Below, in pieces: positions 16,507 through 25,607 of a DNA stretch of 64,000 nt. The stretch is taken from the NCBI RefSeq assembly GCF_036746095.1, contig NZ_DAIOEU010000011.1, positions 44,832-108,831 of the forward strand, given 5' to 3'. A program made the translations under genes and the position numbers. Every line of letters starts with the position of its first letter. Positions within the stretch are counted from its first letter, which is position 1. The notes beneath the pieces were generated by a model. It did not search any database. It was not told where the DNA came from and saw only the letters and a list, made by a program, of their open reading frames with translations. This DNA is from Dyella_B sp036746095. Its GTDB lineage: Bacteria > Pseudomonadota > Gammaproteobacteria > Xanthomonadales > Rhodanobacteraceae.

Positions 16507-18564
16507 CTACATATTTGCCACGAGCGGCTGCGGTTCCTGCAGGAAGTTGCCTTGCACGAAGTCCACGCCGCAGGCAAACAGCAGTGAGGTGCTGGCGGCA
16601 TCCTCCACCCACTCGGCCACGGTCAGGCGCTTCATCTCGTGCGCCTGCTGGCAGATCTCGGTAACCTTCTTCTGGTTTTCCGGATGCTGCGGCAGATCGG
16701 CCATGAAGCTGCGGTCGATCTTCAAATAATCCGCGTCGATGTGATTGAGCAGCTGGAACGAGTTAAGACCAGAGCCGAACTGTTCCAGCGCGAAGGAGCC
16801 ACCGAGCTGCTTCCATCCAGTGATGAACTCCTGCGCCGGGCGCAGCATCGTCACCACCTTGCTTTCGGTCATTTCCAGCACCAGGCGGCCGTGCTTGAGC
16901 GCTGCCTGCTTTAGCGCGCGCTCCAGCCACGACAGCAAGTTGGCGTGCTGCTGCATGGAATCCGGTGTGAGCTTGACGAAGAAGGTGGTTGGGATGCCAT
17001 GCCGGTCGCGAGCTTTCAAGGCGCCGATGGCCTGGTTGAGCACCCAGCGATCGATTTCGGCATTCAGCCCGTACTTTTCCGCGATTGGCATAAAGAAGCC
17101 CGGCGAGACTTCTCCTTGCGGACCATTCATGCGCAGCAGGATTTCCGAATAATCGCCCTCGGCATCCTGCAGGCTGATGGTCTGCTGGTGATACAGCGCA
17201 AATTCGTTCTGGGTGAGCGCGCGGCGGAGCAAGTTCAGCCAATTGCGCTCGCGTTCGGCGTCGGCCTTTTCTCTGGCTGCCGGATCGTGCAATTCGCTGC
17301 GATTGCCGCCTTGGCCCTGCGCACTGCGCAGCGCCTGGCCGGCCTGGTTCAACAGCATCTCGGCGTTGGCGTTCTTTTCGCCCAGCAGGCTGCCGCCGAT
17401 GCTGGCGGTCAAGGTGATCGACTGCGTGCCCAGGTCAAAGATTTCGCTGGAGATGGCCTTCTGCAGGGTGTCGATCCAGGCCCGGATGGCTTCATCGGTT
17501 TCCGTATGCAGGATTACGCCGACGGTATGTTCGGCCAGCAGGCCGGCGATATCTTCCTGGCGCAGCTGTGCGGTGACGCGGTGGGCGAAGGCAGCCAGCA
17601 ATTCATCCGCCTTGCCCAGGCCGATGTTGTTGACGAGGTGCGCCCAATTGTCCGGCTCGATCAGCAGCATCGTCTGCCCCTTTCGGCCTTCGCTGGCGAC
17701 GGCCACGGCGTTGTCGATGCATTCCAGCGTACGGGCACGGTTGAACAAGCCGGTGACCGGATCACGCTGCAATTGCTCCACCAGCGACGGATCGATCTGC
17801 TGTCGTCGGAACACGATCTGCAAGCAGGGCTCGCCTTCGAAGGTGGCATGGGCGAATTCGGCGGTGGCCGGGAAGGTGCTGCCATCGGCGCGGCGGGCGT
17901 GTAATTCCAGGCGGTATTCGGCCTTCTCGCCTTTCGACAACGCACGCAGCAAATTCTTGAAGGCATCCGCATCGGCCGGACCGATCAGGTCCAGCACCGG
18001 CAGGCCCAGCAGGTCGTCGTAGTCGGTATAGCCGAACGTATCGAGGTAGGAGCGGTTGGCGCGCACGTGCATGCCTTCGTGCACGTAGGCGATGGGATCG
18101 TTGGAGGAGTCCAGCAACGCATCGCAGCGGCGCTCCGATTCGCGCAGCGCCGCTTCCAGCCGGCGAACCTGGCGGCGTGCGTGCAGCGATTCGAATTCGC
18201 GACGGATAACAGTAATCAGCTGCTTGGGTTGGCTGCGCGAACCGACACCATGCACCACGCCATCCTGAAACATGTCCGCGACGCTTTGTTCGTCGATTTT
18301 TGCGACACAAGCGATCAGGGCAATGTCGCGGGCGCTGGCATCAATTTGCTGCGCCACATGGCGCAGCGACAGCCCGCTGACGCTTGGGTTGTACAAAACC
18401 ACGTCGGGGCCGAGTTCCTCCAGCGCCGCATGGACTTGCTCGGTAGTGGTTGCTCGCGCTGGGCGAACGGCAATGCCTGAGTTACGCAACAAAGTATTGA
18501 TGTGTTCCGCGTCCTCAACCGAATTCTCGATAAAGAGGATCTTGATGACGGAGTCTGTCTTCAT
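16507..18564 (-). CDS. fimX: FimX-type degenerate REC-PAS-GGDEF-EAL protein
   Basis: A 685-residue cyclic-di-GMP receptor-type protein. Residues 1-125 form a receiver domain in which the phosphate-accepting Asp is Asn59 (VLYNPS). A PAS domain follows (about 150-270). The GGDEF domain (about 275-420) has LAEHT where GGDEF should be, so it cannot make c-di-GMP. The EAL domain (about 440-680) has EIL for EAL, KLTPD for NLS and EQFGSG for DDFGTG, so hydrolysis is unlikely, but the fold and QGNF loop remain. This four-domain layout with every catalytic motif lost matches FimX of Pseudomonas and Xanthomonas, which binds c-di-GMP by the EAL domain and promotes type IV pilus assembly with PilZ and PilB. 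The start at 18564 has AAGGAAA upstream. Confidence 0.82.
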   Translation of the reverse strand: MKTDSVIKILFIENSVEDAEHINTLLRNSGIAVRPARATTTEQVHAALEELGPDVVLYNPSVSGLSLRHVAQQIDASARDIALIACVAKIDEQSVADMFQDGVVHGVGSRSQPKQLITVIRREFESLHARRQVRRLEAALRESERRCDALLDSSNDPIAYVHEGMHVRANRSYLDTFGYTDYDDLLGLPVLDLIGPADADAFKNLLRALSKGEKAEYRLELHARRADGSTFPATAEFAHATFEGEPCLQIVFRRQQIDPSLVEQLQRDPVTGLFNRARTLECIDNAVAVASEGRKGQTMLLIEPDNWAHLVNNIGLGKADELLAAFAHRVTAQLRQEDIAGLLAEHTVGVILHTETDEAIRAWIDTLQKAISSEIFDLGTQSITLTASIGGSLLGEKNANAEMLLNQAGQALRSAQGQGGNRSELHDPAAREKADAERERNWLNLLRRALTQNEFALYHQQTISLQDAEGDYSEILLRMNGPQGEVSPGFFMPIAEKYGLNAEIDRWVLNQAIGALKARDRHGIPTTFFVKLTPDSMQQHANLLSWLERALKQAALKHGRLVLEMTESKVVTMLRPAQEFITGWKQLGGSFALEQFGSGLNSFQLLNHIDADYLKIDRSFMADLPQHPENQKKVTEICQQAHEMKRLTVAEWVEDAASTSLLFACGVDFVQGNFLQEPQPLVANM

Positions 18565-18768
18565 GGGCGCGTCGTGCTTTCCTTCGATAGGGGCTGCTCG
18601 CGCGGAAGGCATCCGAGGGCAAGCCGGCACTGAATATAGGGTGTTTTAACGGATTCCTTGCAGACCTGCCAGCATCAATGCGTGCATTGGTGACGAAGCG
18701 CAGGCATACGGTTGTCCCCCGCCTGTTTTTCGTCAAGGGCATGCGGCTGGCATGGCCCATGAGGACAG

Positions 18769-19779
18769 TCAAAGTGGCCGCTTCGACGGATCGCCTCCCA
18801 CCTCACGCACCAGCTTGGGTACCAGGTACCCTGGCAGGTGGCCGCGCATGCATTCGATCAGTGCCCGTGCCTGGGTATCGCTTACCTCGAAATGCGCTGC
18901 GCCCTGCACGCGATCGAGCTGATGCAGGTAATAAGGCAGCACGCCTGCGGCAAACATGCGTTCCGACAGCCTTATCAGCGTATCGGCATCATCGTTGATT
19001 CCCTTGAGCAGCACGGCCTGGTTGAGCAGTGTCGCACCGGCTTCGCGCAGGCGTGCGCAAGCCTCGTCTACGGGGGCATCGAACTCGTTGGCGTGATTGG
19101 CGTGCAAGACCACCACCTTTTGGATGGGCAGTGCCCTCAGCCACTCGACGAAAGGTGTGTCGATACGCTCGGGGAGCACCACCGGCAGGCGGGTATGGAT
19201 GCGCAATCGCGTCACGTGAGGGATGCCGGCCAGCCCGCGGCCAAGCTCTTCCAGCTTGCCGGTGGCCAGCGCCAGCGGATCGCCGCCGGACAGAATCAGC
19301 TCGCTGATCGATGCGTCCTGGCGAACGTTTTCCAGCGCCTGGTGCCATTGACCGGCCGCGGCCATCTCCTCGCCGTAAGGAAAATGACGTCGAAAACAAT
19401 ACCGGCAATTCACCGCGCAGCTGCCGCTGGCGATCAGCAAGGCACGCCCCTGATACTTATGCAACACGCCCTTGGCCGAGCGGGCCGCCATATCGCCCAC
19501 GGCGTCTGTGCTGAAGCCAGGCATCGGCCGTGTCTCGGCCAGCTGGGGCAGCACCTGCAGCAACAGCGGGTCGCGGGCATCGGCCTTACGCATGCGGCCG
19601 GCAAAACCACGGGGCACGCGCAGCGGGAAGCCGGCATCGTCGGCAGGCAGCGTATCGGCAAGCTGCTCCAGCCCCACCATCGCCAATAATTCGCGCGTAT
19701 CGGTAATGGCTTCGCGCCATAGCGTGCGCCAGTCGGGCTCGGGCGGTGATAGGCGGGCAGCGTGGCTTGCGGTTATCAT
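18769..19779 (-). CDS. epmB: EF-P beta-lysylation protein EpmB (lysine 2,3-aminomutase family)
   Basis: Radical-SAM, PLP-dependent aminomutase that converts L-lysine to (R)-beta-lysine for attachment to elongation factor P by EpmA. It has 336 residues. The cluster motif is Cys121-x3-Cys125-x2-Cys128 (CAVNCRYCF), followed by ELILSGGDPL for SAM binding. The PLP lysine is expected at Lys322 in LVPKLVREVGG. It is divergent from efp with 83 bases between, the arrangement found in enterobacteria. epmA is not in the window. Confidence 0.95.
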   Translation of the reverse strand: MITASHAARLSPPEPDWRTLWREAITDTRELLAMVGLEQLADTLPADDAGFPLRVPRGFAGRMRKADARDPLLLQVLPQLAETRPMPGFSTDAVGDMAARSAKGVLHKYQGRALLIASGSCAVNCRYCFRRHFPYGEEMAAAGQWHQALENVRQDASISELILSGGDPLALATGKLEELGRGLAGIPHVTRLRIHTRLPVVLPERIDTPFVEWLRALPIQKVVVLHANHANEFDAPVDEACARLREAGATLLNQAVLLKGINDDADTLIRLSERMFAAGVLPYYLHQLDRVQGAAHFEVSDTQARALIECMRGHLPGYLVPKLVREVGGDPSKRPL

Positions 19780-19862
19780 AATGAGTCTTGAACCGGGCCC
19801 AGGCCCGGGAACCGCTTATTCTAGCTGCCTGCCGGCGGCATCACATCTGGAGCACATAGCGC

Positions 19863-20432
19863 ATGGCCACCGTCGGTCTCAACGACGTCAAGAAGGGTAT
19901 GAAGATCCTTCACAACAATGACCCGTGGGTCATTACCGACGCCGATTTCATCAAGCCCGGCAAAGGTCAGGCGTTCACCCGCATCTTCATCCGCAACCTG
20001 AAGAACGGGCGCACCACCGAGCAGACGATGAAGTCCAGTGACAGCTTCGAAGTCGCCGACATCGTCGATACCGATATGCAATACCTGTACTCCGATGGCG
20101 AATTCTGGCACTTCATGCACCAGGAAAGCTTCGAGCAGCATCAAGCCAGCAAGGTCGGCATGGGTGATGCGGCCAAGTGGCTCAAGGGCGAAGAAGAATG
20201 CGTGGTCACGCTGTTCAACGGCGAGATCATTGCGGTGCAGCCGCCGAACTTCGTCGAACTGAAGATCACCGAGACCGATCCTGGCCTGCGCGGCGATACC
20301 TCCGGTGGCGGTGGCAAGCCGGCGACGCTGGAAACCGGCGCCGTGGTGCGCGTGCCGTTGTTCGTCAGCACGGATGAAGTGATCAAGGTCGACACCCGCA
20401 CCGGCGAATACGTCAGCCGCGTCGGCAAGTGA
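19863..20432 (+). CDS. efp: Elongation factor P
   Basis: Translation factor that rescues ribosomes stalled at consecutive prolines. It has 189 residues in three beta-barrel domains. Lys34 in KPGKGQAF is the residue that EpmA/EpmB modify with beta-lysine, in agreement with the neighbouring epmB. Normal length; the end EYVSRVGK is standard. A second EF-P-like gene, efpL, is at 48.05 kb. Confidence 0.97.
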   Translation: MATVGLNDVKKGMKILHNNDPWVITDADFIKPGKGQAFTRIFIRNLKNGRTTEQTMKSSDSFEVADIVDTDMQYLYSDGEFWHFMHQESFEQHQASKVGMGDAAKWLKGEEECVVTLFNGEIIAVQPPNFVELKITETDPGLRGDTSGGGGKPATLETGAVVRVPLFVSTDEVIKVDTRTGEYVSRVGK

Positions 20433-20434
20433 CG

Positions 20435-20468
20435 TACTGGCCGCGCGCTTCAGCGCGGCTTGCCAGTA
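20435..20468 (+). terminator. Long hairpin after efp
   Basis: TACTGGC and GCCAGTA form an outer stem around the inner stem CCGCGC/GCGCGG, starting three bases after the efp stop. There is no uridine run, so it may act as an mRNA-stabilising or rho-assisted end and not a simple intrinsic terminator. Confidence 0.5.
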
Positions 20469-20470
20469 GG

Positions 20471-20498
20471 TCATCCCGGTGAAGGCCGGCATCCAGTG
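20471..20498 (+). repeat. REP-like palindromic fragment
   Basis: TCATCCCGG and CCGGCATCCA flank GTGAAGG, resembling half of the dispersed palindromes seen at 51-59 kb. It lies between the efp hairpin and mtaD. The 120 bases that follow to 20621 show nothing I can name. Confidence 0.35.
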
Positions 20499-20621
20499 AG
20501 GCACCAGTGCGTAGCACGCAACATATTGAGCGCAGTCTTCACTAGGACGACAAGCAACCCCGCGGGGCGGTCATCGTAAGATGTACCGCCCCGTTTCATA
20601 TCCCCACATCAAAGAATCCCC

Positions 20622-21965
20622 ATGACGACCCAGACCGCGCCGCAGCCTGTGGATGTACTCATCGAAGCCCGTTGGGTGGTGCCGGTCGAACCGCGTGGCG
20701 TGGTATTAGAACACCACGCCGTCGTTGTTCATGCCGATCGCATCGTGGCCATACTGCCGATCGCCGAGGCGCGCCATGCCTATGCGCCGCGCGAGCGGGT
20801 TGAGCTGGGCGAACACGTGCTAATCCCCGGTCTGATCAACACCCACGCACACAATCCCATGACCTTGATGCGCGGTCTGGCTGACGACTTGCCGCTGATG
20901 GTCTGGCTGCAGCAACACATCTGGCCGGTCGAGGCAAAGGTGATCGGTCCCGAATTCGTGCGCGATGGCGTAGAACTGGCCATCGCCGAGATGCTGCGCG
21001 GTGGTACCACCTGCGCCAACGAAAACTATTTCTTTCCGGACGCCATCGGTGCGACTTACCGCAAGCATGGTTTCCGCGCCGTCATCGCCTTGCCGGTGAT
21101 CCAGTTTCCTACCGCATGGGCGCGCACGCAGGACGAATATTTCGAGCGGGCCGGCGAAACGCACGACAGCTTCCGCAACGATCCGCTGGTTCGCACGGCA
21201 TTCGGGCCGCATGCGCCGTACACCGTGTCCGACGAATCCTTCGAGCGCATCCGTATGCTGGCCGATCAGCTGGATATCCCGGTGCATCTGCATCTGCATG
21301 AAACGGCGCACGAGGTGGAGGAGGAGCGCAAGAAAAGCGGCCTGCGCCCGTTCCAGCGCCTACAGAAACTGGGCCTGGTCAATGACCGCCTGATCGCCGT
21401 GCACATGACCCAGCTCACCGACGGCGAAATTGCCGCCTGCGCCGAGGCCGGTGTGTCGGTGGTGCATTGTCCAGAATCCAACCTGAAATTGGCTTCCGGC
21501 TTCTGCCCGGCGGAAAAGCTGCGCAAGGCTGGTGTGAACGTTGCGCTGGGTACCGATGGCGCCGCATCCAACAATGACTTGGACATGTTCGGCGAAATGC
21601 GCACCGCGGCGCTGCTGGCCAAGGCGGTGGCCGATGACGCCGCCGCGTTCGATGCCGAGTACGCACTGCGCACCGCCACCATCCAGGCCGCCAAGGCGCT
21701 GGGCCTGGATGCGGAAATCGGCTCGATCGAAGCCGGCAAGCAGGCAGACTTGGCAGCGGTCCGGTTGAGCGATCTGGAAACGCAGCCGTTGTTCCACGTT
21801 GTGTCCCAACTCATCTATGCCACTGGCCGCCACCAGGTCACCGACGTATGGATCGCCGGCAAGCGCAAGCTCGCCGGTCGCGAACTGGTGGACATGGATC
21901 TGGACGGCATCATGGGACGCACGCATGCATGGCGCGAGCGCATCGCGGCATTGGATCCGGCATGA
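20622..21965 (+). CDS. mtaD: Amidohydrolase of the MTA/SAH deaminase family
   Basis: A TRZ/ATZ-type metal-dependent amidohydrolase of 447 residues, most like 5'-methylthioadenosine/S-adenosylhomocysteine deaminases. The metal site is visible as INTHAHNPMTLMRG near residue 72, HLHLHETAHE near 223, AVHMTQL and the late GTDGAASNN. It would deaminate methylthioadenosine or SAH in purine and methionine salvage. A YciI-like gene starts inside its stop codon. Removal of SAH would fit the SAM-dependent methylations carried out by UbiG two genes downstream. The exact substrate is not certain. Confidence 0.85.
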   Translation: MTTQTAPQPVDVLIEARWVVPVEPRGVVLEHHAVVVHADRIVAILPIAEARHAYAPRERVELGEHVLIPGLINTHAHNPMTLMRGLADDLPLMVWLQQHIWPVEAKVIGPEFVRDGVELAIAEMLRGGTTCANENYFFPDAIGATYRKHGFRAVIALPVIQFPTAWARTQDEYFERAGETHDSFRNDPLVRTAFGPHAPYTVSDESFERIRMLADQLDIPVHLHLHETAHEVEEERKKSGLRPFQRLQKLGLVNDRLIAVHMTQLTDGEIAACAEAGVSVVHCPESNLKLASGFCPAEKLRKAGVNVALGTDGAASNNDLDMFGEMRTAALLAKAVADDAAAFDAEYALRTATIQAAKALGLDAEIGSIEAGKQADLAAVRLSDLETQPLFHVVSQLIYATGRHQVTDVWIAGKRKLAGRELVDMDLDGIMGRTHAWRERIAALDPA

Positions 21966-22216
21966 CACGTTTCCTCGTCATGCTGATGCGCAGGCCGCAA
22001 GTTGATCCTGCCGTGATACCGCTGCATCAAGCGTTTCTGGACACGCTGCGCGAGCAGGGGCGCAATGAGATGTCCGGCCCCTTTGCAGACCGCTCCGGCG
22101 GCGCCTATCTGCTACGTGCGCAATCCATGGACGAGGCCTTGGCGATCGCCCACAGCGACCCGGCGCATACTAGCGGCGGCTGGGATGTCACGGTCTACGA
22201 ATGGAACACCCACTAA
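21962..22216 (+). CDS. YciI-like protein
   Basis: An 84-residue protein of the dimeric alpha+beta barrel YciI family, with a hydrophobic first strand (TRFLVMLM), a helix around LHQAFLDTLREQG and GPFADRSGGAYLLRA near the middle. It starts at ATG 21962, overlapping the mtaD stop as ATGA, so it is translationally coupled. Other members are small putative enzymes or substrate-binding proteins; no specific function can be given. Confidence 0.82.
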   Translation: MTRFLVMLMRRPQVDPAVIPLHQAFLDTLREQGRNEMSGPFADRSGGAYLLRAQSMDEALAIAHSDPAHTSGGWDVTVYEWNTH

Positions 22217-22243
22217 ACACCGGATTCACGGGAGTTGTTCGTC

Positions 22244-22951
22244 ATGCAAGCTACGCAAAACGTCAGCCATAAAGAAATTGCGCGCTTCGACAAACTGGCC
22301 TCGCGCTGGTGGGATCCGGACGGTGAATCACGGCCGTTGCACGATCTCAATCCCGTCCGCCTCGACTATGTCGCGTCGCGTTTGGCCTTGCGTGGTTCGC
22401 GTGTGGCCGACGTGGGTTGTGGCGGCGGCCTGCTGAGCGAAGCCCTCGCGCGCGCCGGTGCCGACGTGGTCGGCATCGACATGGGGCTGAAGGTTATCGA
22501 GATCGCTCGATTGCATCTGCACGAGTCGAACGTGCAAGTGGACTACCGCAAGCAGTCCTCCGCGGAACTTGCCGCAGCTGAGCCGGCCAGCTTCGATGGC
22601 GTGTGCTGCATGGAACTGATCGAACACATTCCTGATCCGGCGGCACTCGTGCACGATCTGGCTGTCATGCTGAAGCCGGGCGCAAGACTGTTCATGTCCA
22701 CGCTCAACCGCACTCCGGCTTCGTTCGGTGCGGCCATCATCGGCGCGGAGTACATCGCGCGCCTGTTGCCGCGCGGTACGCATCACTATGCGCAATTCCT
22801 CAAGCCGTCCGAACTCGCGCGCTTGCTGCGGCATGAGGGCCTGGAACTGGAAGACATCAGCGGCCTGGGCTACAACCCGATCACGCGCAAGGCATGGCTA
22901 AGCCGCATCACCGCCGTCAACTATCTCGTCTGCGCACGCAAACCCGCATGA
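22244..22951 (+). CDS. ubiG: Ubiquinone biosynthesis O-methyltransferase UbiG
   Basis: SAM-dependent methyltransferase performing both O-methylations of ubiquinone synthesis. It has 235 residues. Motif I is VADVGCGGGLLSEALA, preceded by the family-typical ASRWWDPDGESRPLHDLNPVR and followed by MELIEHIPDP. ATG 22244 is preferred to TTG 22235 because GGGAG is well spaced from the former. The next gene overlaps its stop as ATGA. Confidence 0.96.
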   Translation: MQATQNVSHKEIARFDKLASRWWDPDGESRPLHDLNPVRLDYVASRLALRGSRVADVGCGGGLLSEALARAGADVVGIDMGLKVIEIARLHLHESNVQVDYRKQSSAELAAAEPASFDGVCCMELIEHIPDPAALVHDLAVMLKPGARLFMSTLNRTPASFGAAIIGAEYIARLLPRGTHHYAQFLKPSELARLLRHEGLELEDISGLGYNPITRKAWLSRITAVNYLVCARKPA

Positions 22952-23622
22952 AGCCACTACCCGTATCGCCTCAAGGCGTTTTGTTCGACCTGGACGGCAC
23001 GTTGCTGGACAGCGCCCCCGACCTGCATGCCGCGCTGGCTGTTTACTGCAATGAAGTGGGTGCAGCCGTTCCTTCGTACGCAGCGGTGCGCACCGTGGTG
23101 TCGCGCGGTTCGCGCGCCATCCTGCGCTGTGCCTTCGATGAAGGCGACGACGCACTGCTTGAGCGCATGCCGCGTTATCTGGAGCTTTACCACGGCATGA
23201 TGTCGCGCCATACGCGTCCCTTCGAAGGCATCGACGCATTGCTCGACACACTCGAGGTCCATGGCATTGCCTGGGGCATCGTTACCAACAAGCCCGGCTA
23301 TCTCACCGATGATCTGGTGAAGCAGATCGGCTGGGGCGAACGCGTGTGCGCGGTGGTGTCAGGCGACACGTTGCCCGTGCGCAAGCCCGACCCGGCCCCT
23401 GTGCTGCTGGCATGCGAACGTGCTGCGCTGGAGCCCGCGCGCTGCCTTTTTGTAGGCGATGATCGCCGCGACGTGCAGGCCGGACACGCCGCCGGTCTCT
23501 ATACCGTCGCCGTCCAATGGGGCTATCTCGACGGCGGCGATCCACACAGCTGGGGCGCCGAGCTTGTCGTGGCACACCCGCGTGACTTGACCGAGTTGCT
23601 CAAGTTGACGGTTCCGGCGTGA
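22948..23622 (+). CDS. HAD phosphatase, Gph/MupP type
   Basis: A 224-residue HAD-superfamily phosphatase with nucleophile motif LFDLDGTLLDS, motif II VTNKPG, a Lys in RKPDPAP and acidic VGDDRRD. It is close to phosphoglycolate phosphatase Gph, but the position right after ubiG is that of MupP in Pseudomonas, which dephosphorylates MurNAc-6-phosphate in cell-wall recycling. Both substrates are possible, so no symbol is given. It starts within the ubiG stop (ATGA), and its own stop overlaps the next start (GTGA). Confidence 0.87.
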   Translation: MKPLPVSPQGVLFDLDGTLLDSAPDLHAALAVYCNEVGAAVPSYAAVRTVVSRGSRAILRCAFDEGDDALLERMPRYLELYHGMMSRHTRPFEGIDALLDTLEVHGIAWGIVTNKPGYLTDDLVKQIGWGERVCAVVSGDTLPVRKPDPAPVLLACERAALEPARCLFVGDDRRDVQAGHAAGLYTVAVQWGYLDGGDPHSWGAELVVAHPRDLTELLKLTVPA

Positions 23623-24476
23623 GCGAAGAAGTTTCCCTGCACGGCGCGCTGCAAAGCTACGTCGATAAATGGCTGGCCGTGCAACCGCAACAGCGCACTG
23701 CGCTGGTGTTCGTGGATCCGGCCAAATATCCGGGACATATCGCGCTGGCGGCATGGGAACAAGAGTTGCTGTCCGCCGCCTACGGCATTCGCGAACCGCA
23801 TGTGGCTGCCACCAAGCTCAATTGGTGGGCAGAAGAATTGAGCGGTGCGGCAGCCAGTGGCGGCAGGCATCCGCTGACCCGCGTTTTGTTCGATGACGAG
23901 CGTGCCCATGCGATGCCACAGGAGCGCTGGTTGGCCCCCGTATTGGCCGCGATGGCACAACTGGAAGAGGGCACGGCGGTGGATTTCGCCGCGCAACTCC
24001 ATGCCGCCTCTGCCTTGCATGGCGCGCTGGCCGCACTGGAAACCGCCTGGTGGTACGGCGAAACCGCTTCGCCGGCACGCGCCGCGCGCGTGGCGACGTT
24101 GAATCATTTGCTGTTTGCCTTGCGCCGCCTGCCAGACGACGCGGAGCGCGATCGCCTGCCGTTGCCCATGGCGCGGCTGGCCCGCTTCGATCTGAGCCGC
24201 GCCGGACTGCGACAACCGAGCGAGGCGCGTGATCAGGCCATCAAGGCGCAGCTGGATGATCTGCACTCGGCCTGGAGCGAAGCCGTTCGGCTCGACGGTC
24301 CTTTGAGCGTTTTCCGAGCGCTGGAAGCCGGCGAGGCGGAGCGGCTGGTGCGCCGGGCCGCGCGCGCCGGCGAGCCGATGGAGGCGTTGCAAAAAGGTAC
24401 GCCGGACCGAGGCTTCATGGCGACCATGCGCGCCTGGCGAGTGGCTCAGCGATGGCAGCAGCAGGTGAGGGGCTAA
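23619..24476 (+). CDS. Squalene/phytoene synthase-like protein
   Basis: A 285-residue all-helical protein resembling the squalene/phytoene synthase family, seen in AAWEQELLSAAYGIREPHVAATKLNWWAEEL and the later AERLVRRAARAGEP. The Asp-rich DxxxD motifs needed for prenyl diphosphate coupling are not evident, so it may be a non-catalytic member, as in the NDUFAF6-like branch. The start is GTG 23619, overlapping the phosphatase stop as GTGA. Co-translation with ubiG and gph points to membrane or lipid metabolism, but that is inference. Confidence 0.75.
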   Translation: MSEEVSLHGALQSYVDKWLAVQPQQRTALVFVDPAKYPGHIALAAWEQELLSAAYGIREPHVAATKLNWWAEELSGAAASGGRHPLTRVLFDDERAHAMPQERWLAPVLAAMAQLEEGTAVDFAAQLHAASALHGALAALETAWWYGETASPARAARVATLNHLLFALRRLPDDAERDRLPLPMARLARFDLSRAGLRQPSEARDQAIKAQLDDLHSAWSEAVRLDGPLSVFRALEAGEAERLVRRAARAGEPMEALQKGTPDRGFMATMRAWRVAQRWQQQVRG

Positions 24477-24596
24477 AGAGCAATAAAACGCACTGTTTCC
24501 AAAGCAAGGCCTGTTGCGGCGCGGCGAGCTGCCCCAAGATTGGCTCCGTGACAGCCTTGTACAGCTCCCCTGTAGAGGGGTGATTGAGGAGCTCCC

Positions 24597-25547
24597 ATGC
24601 ATACCCATGAAAACACTGTCCGCCTGATGCCAGATGTTGCCGCCCAGGCACAGCCGCATCTGGCTGGGGCATTGGATTGGGTGGGCATGGATGGCATTGA
24701 GGTGCCCGTACTGTTCGATGCCGGCGACGGCTCGGCGCAGCGTTCCAGCGCGCAAGTGGGTGCTTTCGTCAATCTCACCCGGCCGGACAAGCGCGGCATC
24801 CACATGTCGCGCCTGTATCTGCTGGTGGACGAATACCTGAGCGCCAGGCCGGTCGATGCCGGCCTGCTGGAATCCTTGCTACGCGCCTTCCTGGAATCGC
24901 ACCATGAGCTGGCGGATCGTGCGCGCATCAGCATTCGCTTTGATCAACTCGTGCGCCGCGCTGCCTTGCGCAGCAGCAACAGCGGTTGGCGTGCCTACCC
25001 GGTTTCCATTGAAGCCAGTCTGTGCGAAGACGGCTTTCGCCTGGAATTGGGAACGGAGGTGGTTTATTCCTCGACTTGCCCCGCCTCAGCGGCGCTTTCG
25101 CGGCAACTGATCCAGGAGCAATTCGCCAAGGATTTCGATGCAAACAAGCCGTTGGATCACGCGGCGGTGCTGGCCTGGCTGGGCAGCGAAAAGGGCATCG
25201 TGGCCACGCCGCATGCGCAGCGCAGCGTGGCGCGTCTGCTGGTGCGTTTTGCCGGGGGCGCACGGCTGGATCTCATCAGTCTGCTCGATCGTGTCGAACA
25301 CGCCCTGGGTACGCCGGTGCAGACCGCGGTAAAGCGCGAAGACGAGCAGGCCTTCGCCCTCGCCAACGGCGGCAACCTGATGTTCTGCGAGGATGCCGCG
25401 CGACGTATCCAGCATGCGCTCGACATCGATGAGTGCATTGCCGATTTCCATGTGCGCCTTGAACACCAGGAAAGCCTGCATCCGCACGATGCCGTGGCCT
25501 ACGCCAGCAAAGGCATCGCCGGCGGCTACGGCAACGGGCGAGACTGA
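24597..25547 (+). CDS. folE2: GTP cyclohydrolase FolE2 (type IB)
   Basis: Converts GTP to dihydroneopterin triphosphate, first step of folate synthesis. At 316 residues it has the FolE2 pattern AQVGAFVNLTRPDKRGIHMSRLY near residue 52 and SSTCPASAALSRQL near 161, where the Cys is the metal-binding catalytic residue. FolE2 enzymes use metals other than zinc and often replace zinc-dependent FolE in zinc shortage; no Zur box is recognisable upstream. GAGGAG stands five bases before the start. Confidence 0.93.
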   Translation: MHTHENTVRLMPDVAAQAQPHLAGALDWVGMDGIEVPVLFDAGDGSAQRSSAQVGAFVNLTRPDKRGIHMSRLYLLVDEYLSARPVDAGLLESLLRAFLESHHELADRARISIRFDQLVRRAALRSSNSGWRAYPVSIEASLCEDGFRLELGTEVVYSSTCPASAALSRQLIQEQFAKDFDANKPLDHAAVLAWLGSEKGIVATPHAQRSVARLLVRFAGGARLDLISLLDRVEHALGTPVQTAVKREDEQAFALANGGNLMFCEDAARRIQHALDIDECIADFHVRLEHQESLHPHDAVAYASKGIAGGYGNGRD

Positions 25548-25607
25548 TCCAACGCCGATGCGCGCGCGGTTGTTATCATCCGCACGTTCGCAGATGAGGA
25601 AATCCCC

